A stretch of 64,000 bases of DNA from Synechococcus sp. PROS-9-1 (GCF_014279775.1 NZ_CP047961.1:1116001-1180000); one strand, 5' to 3'; counted from the first letter of the stretch, positions 37,491 to 46,031 are shown. The notes: generated by a model not told the origin, from the letters alone. Translations and numbers: made by a program.

Positions 37491-37622
37491 GTGATCTCCA
37501 AAATCCAGACCGTATTGTCTGTGCAGCAGCCATCTGTGCAGCAGCCATCTGTGCAGCAGCCATCCTTGCAGCGACCTTCCTTGCATAACTACCAATTCAG
37601 CGTGCTTGGCTCCAAGTCGTAA
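37491..37622 (+). CDS. Candidate small protein with VQQPS repeats
   Basis: 43 residues from a GTG preceded by GAGG at good spacing: VISKIQTVLSVQQPSVQQPS, then VQQPSLQRPSLHNYQFSVLG and SKS. The pentapeptide VQQPS occurs three times exactly, plus a variant LQRPS, encoded by 15-base tandem repeats. The opposite strand also stays open here but reads as Trp/Leu/His repeats, which is less likely. It diverges from the J-domain gene and precedes rsmE by 52 bases. Function unknown. Confidence 0.4.
   Translation: MISKIQTVLSVQQPSVQQPSVQQPSLQRPSLHNYQFSVLGSKS
37518..37577 (+). repeat. 15-base tandem repeat
   Basis: Three exact copies of TCTGTGCAGCAGCCA and one diverged copy (TCCTTGCAGCGACCT). The unit is a multiple of three and keeps the VQQPS reading frame, so copy number could vary without frameshift. 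Confidence 0.9.
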
Positions 37623-37674
37623 AGTGAATAAGAGCAGCAGAGTTGTTCAACGTTGAAAAGACTTCTCATTCTCC

Positions 37675-38400
37675 ATGAATATTATTCTTCTCAAACAACA
37701 AGATTTCATCCATGATTCAAATACAGCCCTAATCAGTGATTATCGCTTAACACATATTCTGAAAATCTTAAATCCAAGCATTGGACAATCCTTGAAAGTT
37801 GGCCTGGTAGGTGGAAGTTGCGGATATGGCATTGTCGAATGCATTGATACACAAGTCGTGAAACTCAAGGTTATCCTAAACGAAAATGCGCCATCTAGGC
37901 ATAAATTTGATATCGTTCTTGCTTTACCACGCCCCAAAATGTTACGTCGTATTTTGCGTACAATTGCGGAGTATGGGGTAGAAAATCTACATTTAGTTAA
38001 CAGTGCAAGAGTAGAAAAAAGCTACTGGCAGAGCCCGCTATTACAACCAGAAAAAATAGATGATGCACTGATGGCTGGCATGGAGCGCTCAAAAGATACA
38101 TTGATGACCAATGTACACTTACATAAAAGGTTTCGACCATTTGTTGAAGACCAATTGTCCCATCTATGTGCTAATCGCAACTGCTGGATTACAGACATGA
38201 ATGCAGCCAAATCAGCTATTGAACTTGATATTGCTTCAACACCTGCTGTTGTCCTGATCGGTCCTGAAGGTGGGTTCGTTCCTTTTGAAGTTGAACTGGC
38301 TACCTCAAAGATTGCAAGATCTATACATCTAGGGAGAAGAGTTCTTAGTGTCGATACGGCAGTAACCACGGTTCTAGCTCAGGCCTTACCAAGCGCTTGA
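37675..38400 (+). CDS. rsmE: 16S rRNA m3U1498 methyltransferase RsmE
   Basis: 241 residues. The SPOUT-fold knot motifs are clear: KFDIVLALPRPKMLRRILRTIAEYGV, then VVLIGPEGGFVPFEVELA and HLGRRVLSVDTAVTTVLA at the C-terminus, which forms the SAM-binding trefoil knot. The N-terminal PUA-like part is a little short. It methylates N3 of U1498 in the decoding centre. Base composition is more AT-rich than the core blocks. Confidence 0.88.
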   Translation: MNIILLKQQDFIHDSNTALISDYRLTHILKILNPSIGQSLKVGLVGGSCGYGIVECIDTQVVKLKVILNENAPSRHKFDIVLALPRPKMLRRILRTIAEYGVENLHLVNSARVEKSYWQSPLLQPEKIDDALMAGMERSKDTLMTNVHLHKRFRPFVEDQLSHLCANRNCWITDMNAAKSAIELDIASTPAVVLIGPEGGFVPFEVELATSKIARSIHLGRRVLSVDTAVTTVLAQALPSA

Positions 38401-38495
38401 CATAAAATAATCAAATGGTTCTTATCAAGAAATAGACAAGGCCAATAAATTATCACAGCGAAGGGGCAAATGACTGCTTTAAAATATATGCAATA

Positions 38496-38524
38496 AAAAG
38501 CCTCCATATCATTGGATATGGAGG
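38496..38524 (-). terminator. Terminator of hupE
   Basis: A 10-bp perfect stem CCTCCATATC / GATATGGAGG with loop ATTG. On the - strand it is followed by CTTTTTATTG, so it terminates the hupE transcript. Confidence 0.85.
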
Positions 38525-38561
38525 TGACAGCATGCGTTTGTTTATATTGATGAAAACGTAG

Positions 38562-39161
38562 TTAGTCGATCAGGGCCACCCAGGCAAAGGCAATTCCAAT
38601 ACCCATCCAGATTCCAGCACTGAGTCGACGCCCTTGCTCTCCCAGGCGAGCGATCACAGTTTGCGATAAGGAGCAAACAAGCGCTAATAGAACGCCTTGA
38701 CCAATGAGTAAACCTAAGAAATAGGTGATCAGAGGAGTCGGCTCCGCTCCAACAATGGTGGTACCAAGCAGAAAACCATGGAGGCCGAAGAGCGGCAGAA
38801 GCCAGGCGGCTGGAGCTAGTGAAAGAGCAATCAGGCCCTCAACAACAAGGCTTAGCGACACAAGAGCTTCAGCCCAGGGCGCAATCAAATCTGGTAGGGG
38901 GATGAACTGAGAGATCAGGCTCCCGCCCAGGCCGATGGCCAGCATTGGGATGATCCAGGCGATCGGCCGCTTCAGGCCAATGAATGCGATGGCCAGCAGA
39001 AAGAGCAAATGGTCTGGCCCAAGAAGAGGATGACCAATGCCACTCACTAGACCTGACCATCCACTGAGCTGGCTGCTGTCGCCCATTCCAAACGGGTGGT
39101 GAGCGAAGGCGGGGCTTCCAAGCAGAAGCAAAGGAATTATTCCTAGGGAAGCCCACTTCAT
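38562..39161 (-). CDS. hupE: HupE/UreJ-family metal permease under B12 riboswitch
   Basis: 199 residues from ATG at 39161; the frame stays open upstream but that part is the riboswitch. A signal peptide (KWASLGIIPLLLLGSPAFA) is followed by a mature HHPFGMG and six membrane segments. The metal motif GHPLLGPDHLLFLLAIAF (HPxxGxDH) is the family signature. HupE proteins move nickel or cobalt; in cyanobacteria those behind cobalamin riboswitches are predicted cobalt importers feeding B12 synthesis. A Fur/Zur-like box upstream adds a second control. Confidence 0.88.
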   Translation of the reverse strand: MKWASLGIIPLLLLGSPAFAHHPFGMGDSSQLSGWSGLVSGIGHPLLGPDHLLFLLAIAFIGLKRPIAWIIPMLAIGLGGSLISQFIPLPDLIAPWAEALVSLSLVVEGLIALSLAPAAWLLPLFGLHGFLLGTTIVGAEPTPLITYFLGLLIGQGVLLALVCSLSQTVIARLGEQGRRLSAGIWMGIGIAFAWVALID

Positions 39162-39204
39162 CGGCCGCAGGAAGGCCTGGTTTGAAAGAGTCAAATGTCG
39201 ATCC

Positions 39205-39335
39205 TCGTCGGTTGGAGTTCTGGCGGGCGTTCTGACTGACGACTCCCGAGGAGACGCTTCACAGCTGCGGGACAGCGACGGGGTTTCACCGTTCTTTCCC
39301 CGTTTCCTTCTCAGGCTGACCCCTGAGAAACCAAT
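39205..39335 (-). promoter_or_regulatory. Cobalamin riboswitch
   Basis: On the - strand the core GGTGAAACC (39282-39290), GCTGTCCCGCAGCTGTGA (39259-39276) and the B12 box AGTCAGAACGCCCGCC (39222-39237) occur in the standard order. The stem GGTTTCTCAGG...CCTGAGAAGG lies at the 5' end. It ends 44 bases before the hupE ATG, so control is likely through translation or termination in the leader when adenosylcobalamin binds. Confidence 0.92.
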
Positions 39336-39341
39336 CATCCA

Positions 39342-39347
39342 ATCTTA
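39342..39347 (-). promoter_or_regulatory. Probable -10 box for hupE leader
   Basis: TAAGAT on the - strand lies just upstream of the riboswitch 5' end, placing transcription start near 39335. The matching -35 region would fall inside the Fur/Zur-like box. Confidence 0.45.
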
Positions 39348-39361
39348 GCTCGCGTATTCGC

Positions 39362-39380
39362 GATGAGAATCATTTTCATC
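39362..39380. promoter_or_regulatory. Fur/Zur-type operator
   Basis: GATGAGAATCATTTTCATC is a nearly perfect palindrome with the 7-1-7 core TGAGAAT-C-ATTTTCA, two bases from the TGATAAT-N-ATTATCA consensus of Fur-family regulators. It overlaps the expected -35 of the hupE promoter, a position suited to repression. Fur and Zur cannot be told apart by the site alone. Confidence 0.7.
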
Positions 39381-39388
39381 CTTGTGTT

Positions 39389-39565
39389 CTATGACGTTTT
39401 GTCGAGGGAATCATGGTTCCCCCCACGCCCGTCCTCTTGATGCCCTCGCTGCCGTAACCACGCACTGCCGGAACATGCACCGTTGTCCAAAAGCTCTCCA
39501 CAAACCTTTTCAATCAACAGTGAGGGAACTACAGTCAGGCCGCCGAATCCAATGAGAAGGCACAT
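39389..39565 (-). CDS. Doubtful small ORF upstream of the operator
   Basis: 58 residues from ATG, MCLLIGFGGLTVVPSLLIEK onward, hydrophobic at the N-terminus with two later cysteines and a polar glycine-rich tail. It ends 9 bases before the Fur/Zur-like box and reads toward hupE. It could instead be untranslated; the surrounding sequence has no other evidence of coding. Confidence 0.25.
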   Translation of the reverse strand: MCLLIGFGGLTVVPSLLIEKVCGELLDNGACSGSAWLRQRGHQEDGRGGNHDSLDKTS

Positions 39566-39975
39566 TCTCGTTATTGGAGAACCCACTAACACCTAAGCCA
39601 GAAGCGGTAAGCAACGCCGCAAACATTTGGCAAGCATGTTATTGACTGGTTTCTATACAATAGAAGTGACTAACAAGAATAATTTTAAAATACTTAGAGA
39701 TCCTGAGATTTATTTTCATCCACCCAACCTCTCATTATCGTATTATCTATTCCAAAAATGCACGACCACTTCATCAAGATTGGATCAGCATGCTCGTCCC
39801 CATCTAGGCATTAGATTAGCGCTTCCTTTTAGGCGATAACATCAAGCTGAAGGACCAAATTTAATCGCATCTGAAGGATCGACAACACCGAACCAGTGGC
39901 TAGCGATAACCTGTGCTTAAGCTCATTTCAACAGAGAAGCTCTGAACACTGCGTTCAACATGATGAGAAAGGCAC
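39566..39975. other. Intergenic, no supported gene
   Basis: About 400 bases with stops in all frames and one weak + frame (39627-39839). A small stem GAGAA...TTCTC occurs near 39560-39575. No tRNA or clear promoter seen. Confidence 0.45.
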
Positions 39976-40257
39976 ATGAGTCTTGACGAGTTCCAGCAAG
40001 ATCTTTCCAAACGGATTGGGAAGCGGGTTATCGAGATCTTCACAAGAGATGGCGAACCAGTTCAGGGTTTAACTGATCTCTACCAACCATCTCCAGCTGG
40101 TTTTGCTGGACAGCTGATTGTGGTGAATGGCTCTCGATACTCATGGGAACTGTGGCAAGAGGCCGGAGAAATGTGGAACTTTCAATCAACACTCATCTCT
40201 TCATCAATGATCTCTGATTCTGGTTTGATGACTGATAGCAAAAGTGAAACCCCCTAG
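39976..40257 (+). CDS. Small hypothetical protein
   Basis: 93 residues, MSLDEFQQDLSKRIGKRVIE onward, soluble. A compact beta-rich middle (LIVVNGSRYSWELWQEAGEMW) is followed by a Ser-rich tail. The start has an AGAAAGG site upstream. No family recognised; composition is protein-like. Confidence 0.55.
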   Translation: MSLDEFQQDLSKRIGKRVIEIFTRDGEPVQGLTDLYQPSPAGFAGQLIVVNGSRYSWELWQEAGEMWNFQSTLISSSMISDSGLMTDSKSETP

Positions 40258-40305
40258 AGCGATCTGGGATGTAAGCCAAGCCCCTCGCTCCGTTTCAGAT
40301 CGCTC
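40257..40305. terminator. Stem-loop after the 93-residue gene
   Basis: GAGCGATCTG pairs with CAGATCGCTC over 10 bp with a 29-base loop, starting at the last base of the stop codon. No T-run follows, so terminator action is uncertain. Confidence 0.4.
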
Positions 40306-40414
40306 AGCCAATGCTGACCGTCATACCCCAAGCGATTCAGTGAATGTGACACTCATCAATCAGCGAGGGAATTCCTTGCTGGTGATCGCACCCTCATGAT
40401 TCCGAACCAAACTG

Positions 40415-41101
40415 TTGTCTGATTCAGAGGACTCTTTGGCGACCTTTCTTGTTACAGGCGCAAATAGGGGCATCGGGCTTGAGTTCTGCCTTCAACTGCA
40501 GGCTCGCCATGACCAGGTGATTGCTGTGTGCCGACAGCCTTCTCCAGATCTTGAGGCCATCGGTGTGGAGATTCAGTCCGGCATCGAACTCACCAGTGAA
40601 GCCTCCATCGCCGCGTTAGTTCAGAACCTGAATGGTCGGCGGTTGGATGGAGTGATCCTCAATGCTGGGACTTTGCAATCCATGGGTCTCGAGAACCTGG
40701 ATATCGAAGGAATCAAACGTCAATTTGAGGTGAATGCCTTAGCACCATTGATGTTGGCCCAATCGCTGATGGGACAGATGCCCCACGGCGCAAAGCTGGC
40801 CCTGATTACCAGTCGTATGGGATCAATCGACGACAACACCTCGGGTGGCTCCTACGGGTACCGCATGTCAAAAGTGGCTCTCAACATCGCTGGCCGATCA
40901 CTATCGATCGATCTGAAGCCACGCGGAATCTCGGTGGCCATCCTCCACCCAGGGCTCGTGAGCACGCGCATGATCAACTTCAATCCAAACGGGATCAGCC
41001 CAAAAACAGCAGTATTAGGGCTCTTAACAAGGATTGATGAGCTTCAACTCGAGACCAGCGGGACGTTTTGGCATTCCAATGGTCAGAAGCTTCCCTGGTG
41101 A
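40415..41101 (+). CDS. Short-chain dehydrogenase/reductase
   Basis: 228 residues from TTG. The NAD(P) motif TGANRGIG lies near residue 15, then LNAGTL near 82, and the catalytic SYGYRMSK (Tyr-x-x-x-Lys) near 147. It is a classical SDR of the CsgA/sniffer type, small and without a cofactor-specificity hint. Substrate unknown. Start choice is weak because no ATG lies near and in frame. Confidence 0.85.
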   Translation: MSDSEDSLATFLVTGANRGIGLEFCLQLQARHDQVIAVCRQPSPDLEAIGVEIQSGIELTSEASIAALVQNLNGRRLDGVILNAGTLQSMGLENLDIEGIKRQFEVNALAPLMLAQSLMGQMPHGAKLALITSRMGSIDDNTSGGSYGYRMSKVALNIAGRSLSIDLKPRGISVAILHPGLVSTRMINFNPNGISPKTAVLGLLTRIDELQLETSGTFWHSNGQKLPW

Positions 41102-41260
41102 ATTGATAAGCCTCAATTCCTGATTGTGTTGATCCAGGTGTTGCATAGAGCTGTTCATCGTTGTGGGCGATCCTTTTTTGGACGTCCCGCAAACAGCCTG
41201 AGAAACTGCCATGAGAGCGCTGGTCGAGCTAGCAAAAGAGATGACTAGCTCTAAACATTG

Positions 41261-42109
41261 CTAAACAGGTGTAGGTAGGAGCATGGAAGGTGAACTCAAA
41301 CGAAATCCCTCTAATTTAATTTTTTGATTGCTTACTTTGGCATTCATCGCTCGAGCGCCTGGGGTATTTTCATTAGCCCAAATCACAGGAGGCAAACCAT
41401 CAATGTCACAAATTTCGTTTGACAACTCACGCCTACTGAGCTGCATGTCGTCTACAAGATTGTAGGTTCCAACAAGCTGGTTGCTGAAAGCAAAGCTCAC
41501 TCCATTAGTGATGTCAAAGATGCCGCTCCAAGCAGGGACATCATTGCCATTTTTGGGGATCTGTTCACCAGCCGCCTGTTTGATCATGGCAACCATGTCA
41601 CGTCCTGGGCCATAAATTCCACCTAGACGCAGTACACAGATTTTCGTATCAGGGCGATCAATTGTGAGCAAAACATTTTCTGCTTCAACCAACATCGCAT
41701 TCACAGGATTCAAAGAATCCACAGCCGATTCTTCAGAGACAAGCTCACCTTGCTGATCTCCGTACACACCAGCAGAACTGATGTAAGTCACATGGAGAGG
41801 CTCGGTGGACTGACGACAACGCAGAGCCCGGGCCAGATTGCGAATTCCACTTGAAAAAACGGATTGATATCCATCACCGTTTTGTGTTGGTGCCACGCTG
41901 ATCAGCAAACCCTGCTGATCCTCAAGGAATGAAAAGTCGCAATCTTGCTGAGCAAGATCAAGGCTGATGGGTTCATTGACAACGTTGCGTAACTCAGCAA
42001 AACGTTGTGAGCTGCGGGTTGTGCCAACGACGTAATGCCCTTGGTTTTTCATGCTTGCTGCAACGAAGCTGCCGACGTAGCCACAGCCAATGACGGAGTA
42101 GGAAGACAT
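41261..42109 (-). CDS. NAD-dependent epimerase/dehydratase-like protein (YeeZ type)
   Basis: 282 residues. The N-terminal Rossmann motif VIGCGYVGSFVAASM has the GxGxxG form seen in the YeeZ subgroup. VTYISSAGVYGDQQGELVSEES and LRLGGIYGPGRD mark the extended-SDR fold, although the usual Tyr-x-x-x-Lys is not in its normal form. It may act on a nucleotide sugar. It diverges from the methyltransferase that starts the PKS operon, about 200 bases away. Confidence 0.78.
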   Translation of the reverse strand: MSSYSVIGCGYVGSFVAASMKNQGHYVVGTTRSSQRFAELRNVVNEPISLDLAQQDCDFSFLEDQQGLLISVAPTQNGDGYQSVFSSGIRNLARALRCRQSTEPLHVTYISSAGVYGDQQGELVSEESAVDSLNPVNAMLVEAENVLLTIDRPDTKICVLRLGGIYGPGRDMVAMIKQAAGEQIPKNGNDVPAWSGIFDITNGVSFAFSNQLVGTYNLVDDMQLSRRELSNEICDIDGLPPVIWANENTPGARAMNAKVSNQKIKLEGFRLSSPSMLLPTPV

Positions 42110-42313
42110 CAGGACAACAACGAGTCAATACCTTTTTACAACTCTTTACCCATCAAGCGTGAGTCGGTCGATACCGTATCGAGGATGTGGGAGGTTGCTG
42201 ATGGGGCTTCATCAAATCTCCATCCGTGAATTGTGAACAGCCAGAAGCCCCACTGAGAGCGGCGTCTCCAGCCCTTATTTTTCCTAGCTTGTTGACGCAA
42301 GAAGGGGCGATCG

Positions 42314-43033
42314 ATGATCTGGGGTGCAGCTCTCAATAACCGCGATCGTCAACCGGAAGTGATGGATCAGCCTGGGCTCGATCCCAAGGAGCATGCAAAA
42401 GCACTCATGGGCTTGCGGCGCATCAATGCGATCAGCCGCTGTTCTGCAGGCCTGTTTCGTCCCATCGAAGCCCTAGCAATCACTCAGCCAGCCAAGCCAC
42501 TTCGTGTTCTTGAACTTGCCTGCGGAGGAGGGGATACAGCCATTGACCTTGCTCTGATGGCCAAGCGAAAAGGTTTATCGCTCGACATTCATGCCTGTGA
42601 TCTGAACCCAGAAGCCGTTGCAATTGCACAGACCAATGCAGTGAGAAGACAGGCAGCCTTAACTGTTTTTACTGCTGATGCATTGGCAAAACCAACAGAC
42701 CGCAACAGCTTTGATGTGGTGTATTGCACGCTATTTGCGCATCACCTAGACGAGCTTGACGTGGTGCGCCTTTTAGAGGTGATGGCGCTTCGCTCTCGGA
42801 AACTCGTCCTCGTGGATGACTTAATTCGTAGCCGACTTGGTTTTGCACTCGCCTGGATAGGCACCCGTCTGTTGAGCCGTTCCTGGGTGGTTCATACCGA
42901 TGGTCTCCTCTCTGTACGCGCCGCCTTGCAACCCGATGAAATGAAGAGCATCGCCATGCAAGCGGGACTGAAAGATGCCCAGATCAAACGCTCATGGCCG
43001 GAGCGATACCTGTTGAACTGGGCCCATTCTTGA
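42314..43033 (+). CDS. SAM-dependent methyltransferase of type III PKS cluster
   Basis: 239 residues from the first ATG; ATG at 42362 (MDQPGLDPKEHAKALMGLRR) has a better ribosome site and may be the true start. SAM motif I VLELACGGGDTAIDLA lies near residue 65, then HACDLNPEAV and FDVVYCTLFAHHL. It resembles the methyltransferases found beside bacterial type III PKSs. It is one base upstream of the FAD oxidoreductase gene, so the three form one operon. Confidence 0.83.
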   Translation: MIWGAALNNRDRQPEVMDQPGLDPKEHAKALMGLRRINAISRCSAGLFRPIEALAITQPAKPLRVLELACGGGDTAIDLALMAKRKGLSLDIHACDLNPEAVAIAQTNAVRRQAALTVFTADALAKPTDRNSFDVVYCTLFAHHLDELDVVRLLEVMALRSRKLVLVDDLIRSRLGFALAWIGTRLLSRSWVVHTDGLLSVRAALQPDEMKSIAMQAGLKDAQIKRSWPERYLLNWAHS

Positions 43034-43034
43034 G

Positions 43035-44195
43035 ATGCAAACGTTGTGGGATGTCCTGATCATTGGAGGTGGGCCTGCTGGAGGTCTTGCTGCTCTGGAT
43101 TGTGCGAAGCAAGGAATGCGCGTACTGCTCGTTGAGCAACGATCGTTTCCCCGCTGGAAAGTGTGTGGATGCTGTTTCAACAATCAGGCACAAGCAATTC
43201 TTAGTTCTCGAGGTGAGAGCAACTTGATTGTGGATTGCGGCGGACAAACACTGGACAGCTTGCGCCTTGGACTGCGTGGACGTGAAGCAACGTTGTCTTT
43301 ACCGAATGGCTATGTACTTTCGCGGGAACGATTCGATCAAGCCCTGATCCACGCAGCCATCAAAGCTGGAGCGACAGCACGCTTCGCGATCACAGCTCAA
43401 ATTGAAGCAACGAGCCCTGGCTACAGACGAGTGCGCCTGAAAGATCATCAAAGTGGGGCTACGAGCCATGTCAAGGCGCGCGTTGTACTTGTGGCCGCTG
43501 GCCTTTGTCAGCGTTGTCTTCCCAAAAACGAAGCGGGGCAAAGCCGGATTCGCAAGCAATCAAGGCATGGTGCTGGTTGCGTCGTAGATGATGACTCCGA
43601 TCACTACCCCAGTGGAGCCATTCACATGGCCATTGGAGATCAGGGTTATGTGGGCTTGGTGCGCAGGGAAGACGGATTGCTCAATCTTGCCGGAGCCTTT
43701 GATCGTGACGCCCTATCCCAAGGTCGAGGTGCAGTCGATGCGGCTCAACATGTTTTGAATCAGGCAGGATTTCCTGTGCCACCAACACTTCAACGGGGCC
43801 AACGCTGGCAACTCACTCCTGCTCTAAGCCGCAATGCAGATGTAGTGGCAGGGGAACGCTTTCTTGTGATGGGCGATGCGGCGGGATATGTCGAGCCATT
43901 CACCGGTGAGGGGATGGCCTGGGCCTTAACGGCAGGTGCTGCTGCTGCACCATTCGTTCTAGAAGGACTGGAACGATGGACTGGGGACTTAGAAACTCGC
44001 TGGAAGACAACACTTCAGGTGCATATCGGCAGGCGGCAAATGGTTTGCAGAGCCTTGTCCTCGGTCTTAAAACGACCAGTCCCCACAACAGTTTTATTTG
44101 AACTCGTGACACGCTGGCCCTCTGTTGCTGAATCCATCGTTTCCAGTCTGAACGAGGAAAAGCTGCCATCGGCCAAAGGTGAGCCATGCCTCTGA
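43035..44195 (+). CDS. FAD-dependent oxidoreductase, geranylgeranyl-reductase-like
   Basis: 386 residues. The dinucleotide motif LIIGGGPAGGLAALDCA lies near residue 9, RSFPRWKVCGCCFNNQA near 37 and the second FAD motif FLVMGDAAGYVEPFTGEGMAWAL near 280. This layout belongs to the PHBH/geranylgeranyl reductase group that includes PKS-tailoring hydroxylases and reductases. It overlaps the PKS gene by 10 bases. It likely oxidises or reduces the polyketide. Confidence 0.85.
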   Translation: MQTLWDVLIIGGGPAGGLAALDCAKQGMRVLLVEQRSFPRWKVCGCCFNNQAQAILSSRGESNLIVDCGGQTLDSLRLGLRGREATLSLPNGYVLSRERFDQALIHAAIKAGATARFAITAQIEATSPGYRRVRLKDHQSGATSHVKARVVLVAAGLCQRCLPKNEAGQSRIRKQSRHGAGCVVDDDSDHYPSGAIHMAIGDQGYVGLVRREDGLLNLAGAFDRDALSQGRGAVDAAQHVLNQAGFPVPPTLQRGQRWQLTPALSRNADVVAGERFLVMGDAAGYVEPFTGEGMAWALTAGAAAAPFVLEGLERWTGDLETRWKTTLQVHIGRRQMVCRALSSVLKRPVPTTVLFELVTRWPSVAESIVSSLNEEKLPSAKGEPCL

Positions 44196-45280
44196 TTTTT
44201 CGCGGGCTGGGGACCGCAGTCCCCGAGCAAACCGTCAATCAAACAGAGTCCACAACACTGTCTGAATGGGTGAGTGCAGATCGTCCCGATCGGGCCTCGC
44301 TTGTACGCCGTATTCAAAGACGCTCGCAAGTTCAAACCAGGGGCAGTGTTTTATTGACAGGCGATACCAAGCAAGCGATCGATCAACGCTTGCCGTTTTA
44401 CGGCGTTGAAAGCCCAAGCACGGCAGAACGGATGGAGGCGTATCGCCTGAATGCTTCCTTGTTGGCCCTCAAAGCATGCAAACGCGCTCTCGCAGAGTCA
44501 CAAATCTCTGCTGGTGTGATCACACATCTAATCACCATCAGCTGTACAGGATTTCATGCTCCTGGCGTTGATTGTGATCTTATGGATCAACTTGAGCTGT
44601 CTCCCCATATCCAGCGCACCCATCTTGGATTTATGGGCTGTCACGCGGCATTAAATGGTTTACGCGTTGCCCACGCCTTTGTAGACGCTGATCCCAATGC
44701 TGTTGTTCTCCTATGTGCTGTGGAATTGTGCAGTATTCATATGCAATACGGCTGGAATCCTGAGCATGTAGTGGCCAACACTTTATTTGCAGACGGTGCT
44801 GCTGCTTTAGTCGCAACTGATTCTGAGTCATCCACTCAGAAACCAACTTCAGCAGGCATAAGCCTGAAGGCCTCTGGATCCACACTCATACCAGGGACCC
44901 ACGATTTAATGCATTGGCAAATTGGAGATCACGGGTTCTCCATGGGCTTATCCCCCAAAGTGCCGGAAGCGATTGCCAGTGCATTGCAACCATGGCTGAG
45001 CGAATGGCTCGATGCCCATGGCACAGATCTCAACAGTATTCAACATTGTGCCATTCACCCTGGAGGTCCAAGAATTCTTCAAGTTTGTGCTGATTCCTTG
45101 TCTCTCAAAGAAGATCAACTCTCTCATTCGAGACATATTCTGAGTCATTATGGGAATATGTCGTCAGCAACAATATTATTTGTTCTTGAGCATATGCGAC
45201 AACACGGTTGCCACGGACCATGCGTCGCGCTTGCTTTCGGGCCAGGTTTATGCGCTGAAGTTGCTTTGATGACACTGTAG
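44186..45280 (+). CDS. Type III polyketide synthase
   Basis: 364 residues. The catalytic triad is complete: Cys152 in GFMGCHAAL, His291 in AIHPGGPR and Asn324 in HYGNMSSAT. The spacing (139 and 33) equals that of plant chalcone synthase (164, 303, 336). The N-terminal thiolase-like half and the FGPGL(C)AE end are intact. It condenses a starter acyl-CoA with malonyl-CoA; the starter cannot be read from sequence. The product is probably a pyrone, resorcinol or phloroglucinol that the two upstream enzymes modify. Confidence 0.92.
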   Translation: MPLIFRGLGTAVPEQTVNQTESTTLSEWVSADRPDRASLVRRIQRRSQVQTRGSVLLTGDTKQAIDQRLPFYGVESPSTAERMEAYRLNASLLALKACKRALAESQISAGVITHLITISCTGFHAPGVDCDLMDQLELSPHIQRTHLGFMGCHAALNGLRVAHAFVDADPNAVVLLCAVELCSIHMQYGWNPEHVVANTLFADGAAALVATDSESSTQKPTSAGISLKASGSTLIPGTHDLMHWQIGDHGFSMGLSPKVPEAIASALQPWLSEWLDAHGTDLNSIQHCAIHPGGPRILQVCADSLSLKEDQLSHSRHILSHYGNMSSATILFVLEHMRQHGCHGPCVALAFGPGLCAEVALMTL

Positions 45281-45379
45281 AAACATTCAAAGTATCTGCT
45301 TAGTCGGACCTTTTAATGATCAAAATTCCATTGGAAGGCTCCCGCTTATTATCATTGGGGTGTTGTTGAGCAGATAGAG

Positions 45380-45877
45380 ATGAAACGGTTTTATGCAGGG
45401 ATTTTGATCGCGCTATTTTTTGCCAGCTTGCCTCTTTCAGTGGATGCACAGCAGACAGCTTTAGACGTGTTGCCATCGCTGAATTCGGAGCCCCTCCCTG
45501 AAATTGCCATTTATCGCTCTGAGAGTTGTGGATGCTGCACGAAATGGGGAGAGCACGTGGAATCAGCAGGGTTCCCGATCCAAGACAAGATGATCGAAAC
45601 GATGGAAACTTTCAAACAAGCCAATGGCATCACCCCGGAGTTGTCGTCTTGCCACACTGCGGTTGTTGATGGCTATGTCGTAGAGGGACATGTTCCCGCG
45701 GTATCCATCAAAAAAATGTTGCGCGAGCGTCCATACATCAGAGGTCTCACAGCACCTGGAATGCCCATGGGATCTCCTGGAATGGAAACAGCAGGCGTCA
45801 AAGCTGAAGCCTTTGATGTTCTTGCTATTGAGCACGATGGTACGACTACTGTCTTTGATCAGATCAGGCCTGAGTGA
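45380..45877 (+). CDS. DUF411 metal-binding protein, secreted
   Basis: 165 residues. A signal peptide ends near residue 24 (VDA-QQ). The core IAIYRSESCGCCTKWGEHVES has the CxCC metal motif, followed by VVDGYVVEGHVPAVSIKKMLRERP and TAPGMPMGSPGME. DUF411 proteins bind copper in periplasm or on the cell surface and often sit near copper-resistance genes. Here no copper pump is adjacent. A decayed second copy lies at 60436. Confidence 0.85.
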   Translation: MKRFYAGILIALFFASLPLSVDAQQTALDVLPSLNSEPLPEIAIYRSESCGCCTKWGEHVESAGFPIQDKMIETMETFKQANGITPELSSCHTAVVDGYVVEGHVPAVSIKKMLRERPYIRGLTAPGMPMGSPGMETAGVKAEAFDVLAIEHDGTTTVFDQIRPE

Positions 45878-45880
45878 TGC

Positions 45881-46031
45881 TGCGCTCCAGGCGAACGAAC
45901 GGTTCAACTGCTTCCACGACACCCAAACCATCGATTCACTGGCCAGAGAGTTGTCCGTAGCCGATCGGCAGTGGCTGGGGTGTCTGAGGGATCAATTCAG
46001 TTTCAAGCTGATCGGGGTGGATAGCGCGTGA
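45881..46031 (+). pseudogene. Unidentified gene fragment after DUF411
   Basis: The frame reads DAALQANERFNCFHDTQT and then DSLARELSVADRQWLGCLRD, FSFKLIGVDSA to a TGA. It is clearly protein-like but has no start of its own, because its upstream part lies in the DUF411 gene in another frame. It overlaps the 3' end of the ureidoglycolate lyase-like gene on the other strand by 40 bases. Probably the C-terminal remnant of a lost gene. Confidence 0.25.

Noticed and set aside
37395-37595. - strand frame with Trp-Leu-Leu-His repeats
   Set aside because: It is the reverse reading of the 15-base repeat; Trp-rich repeats are improbable and the + frame has a better ribosome site and composition.
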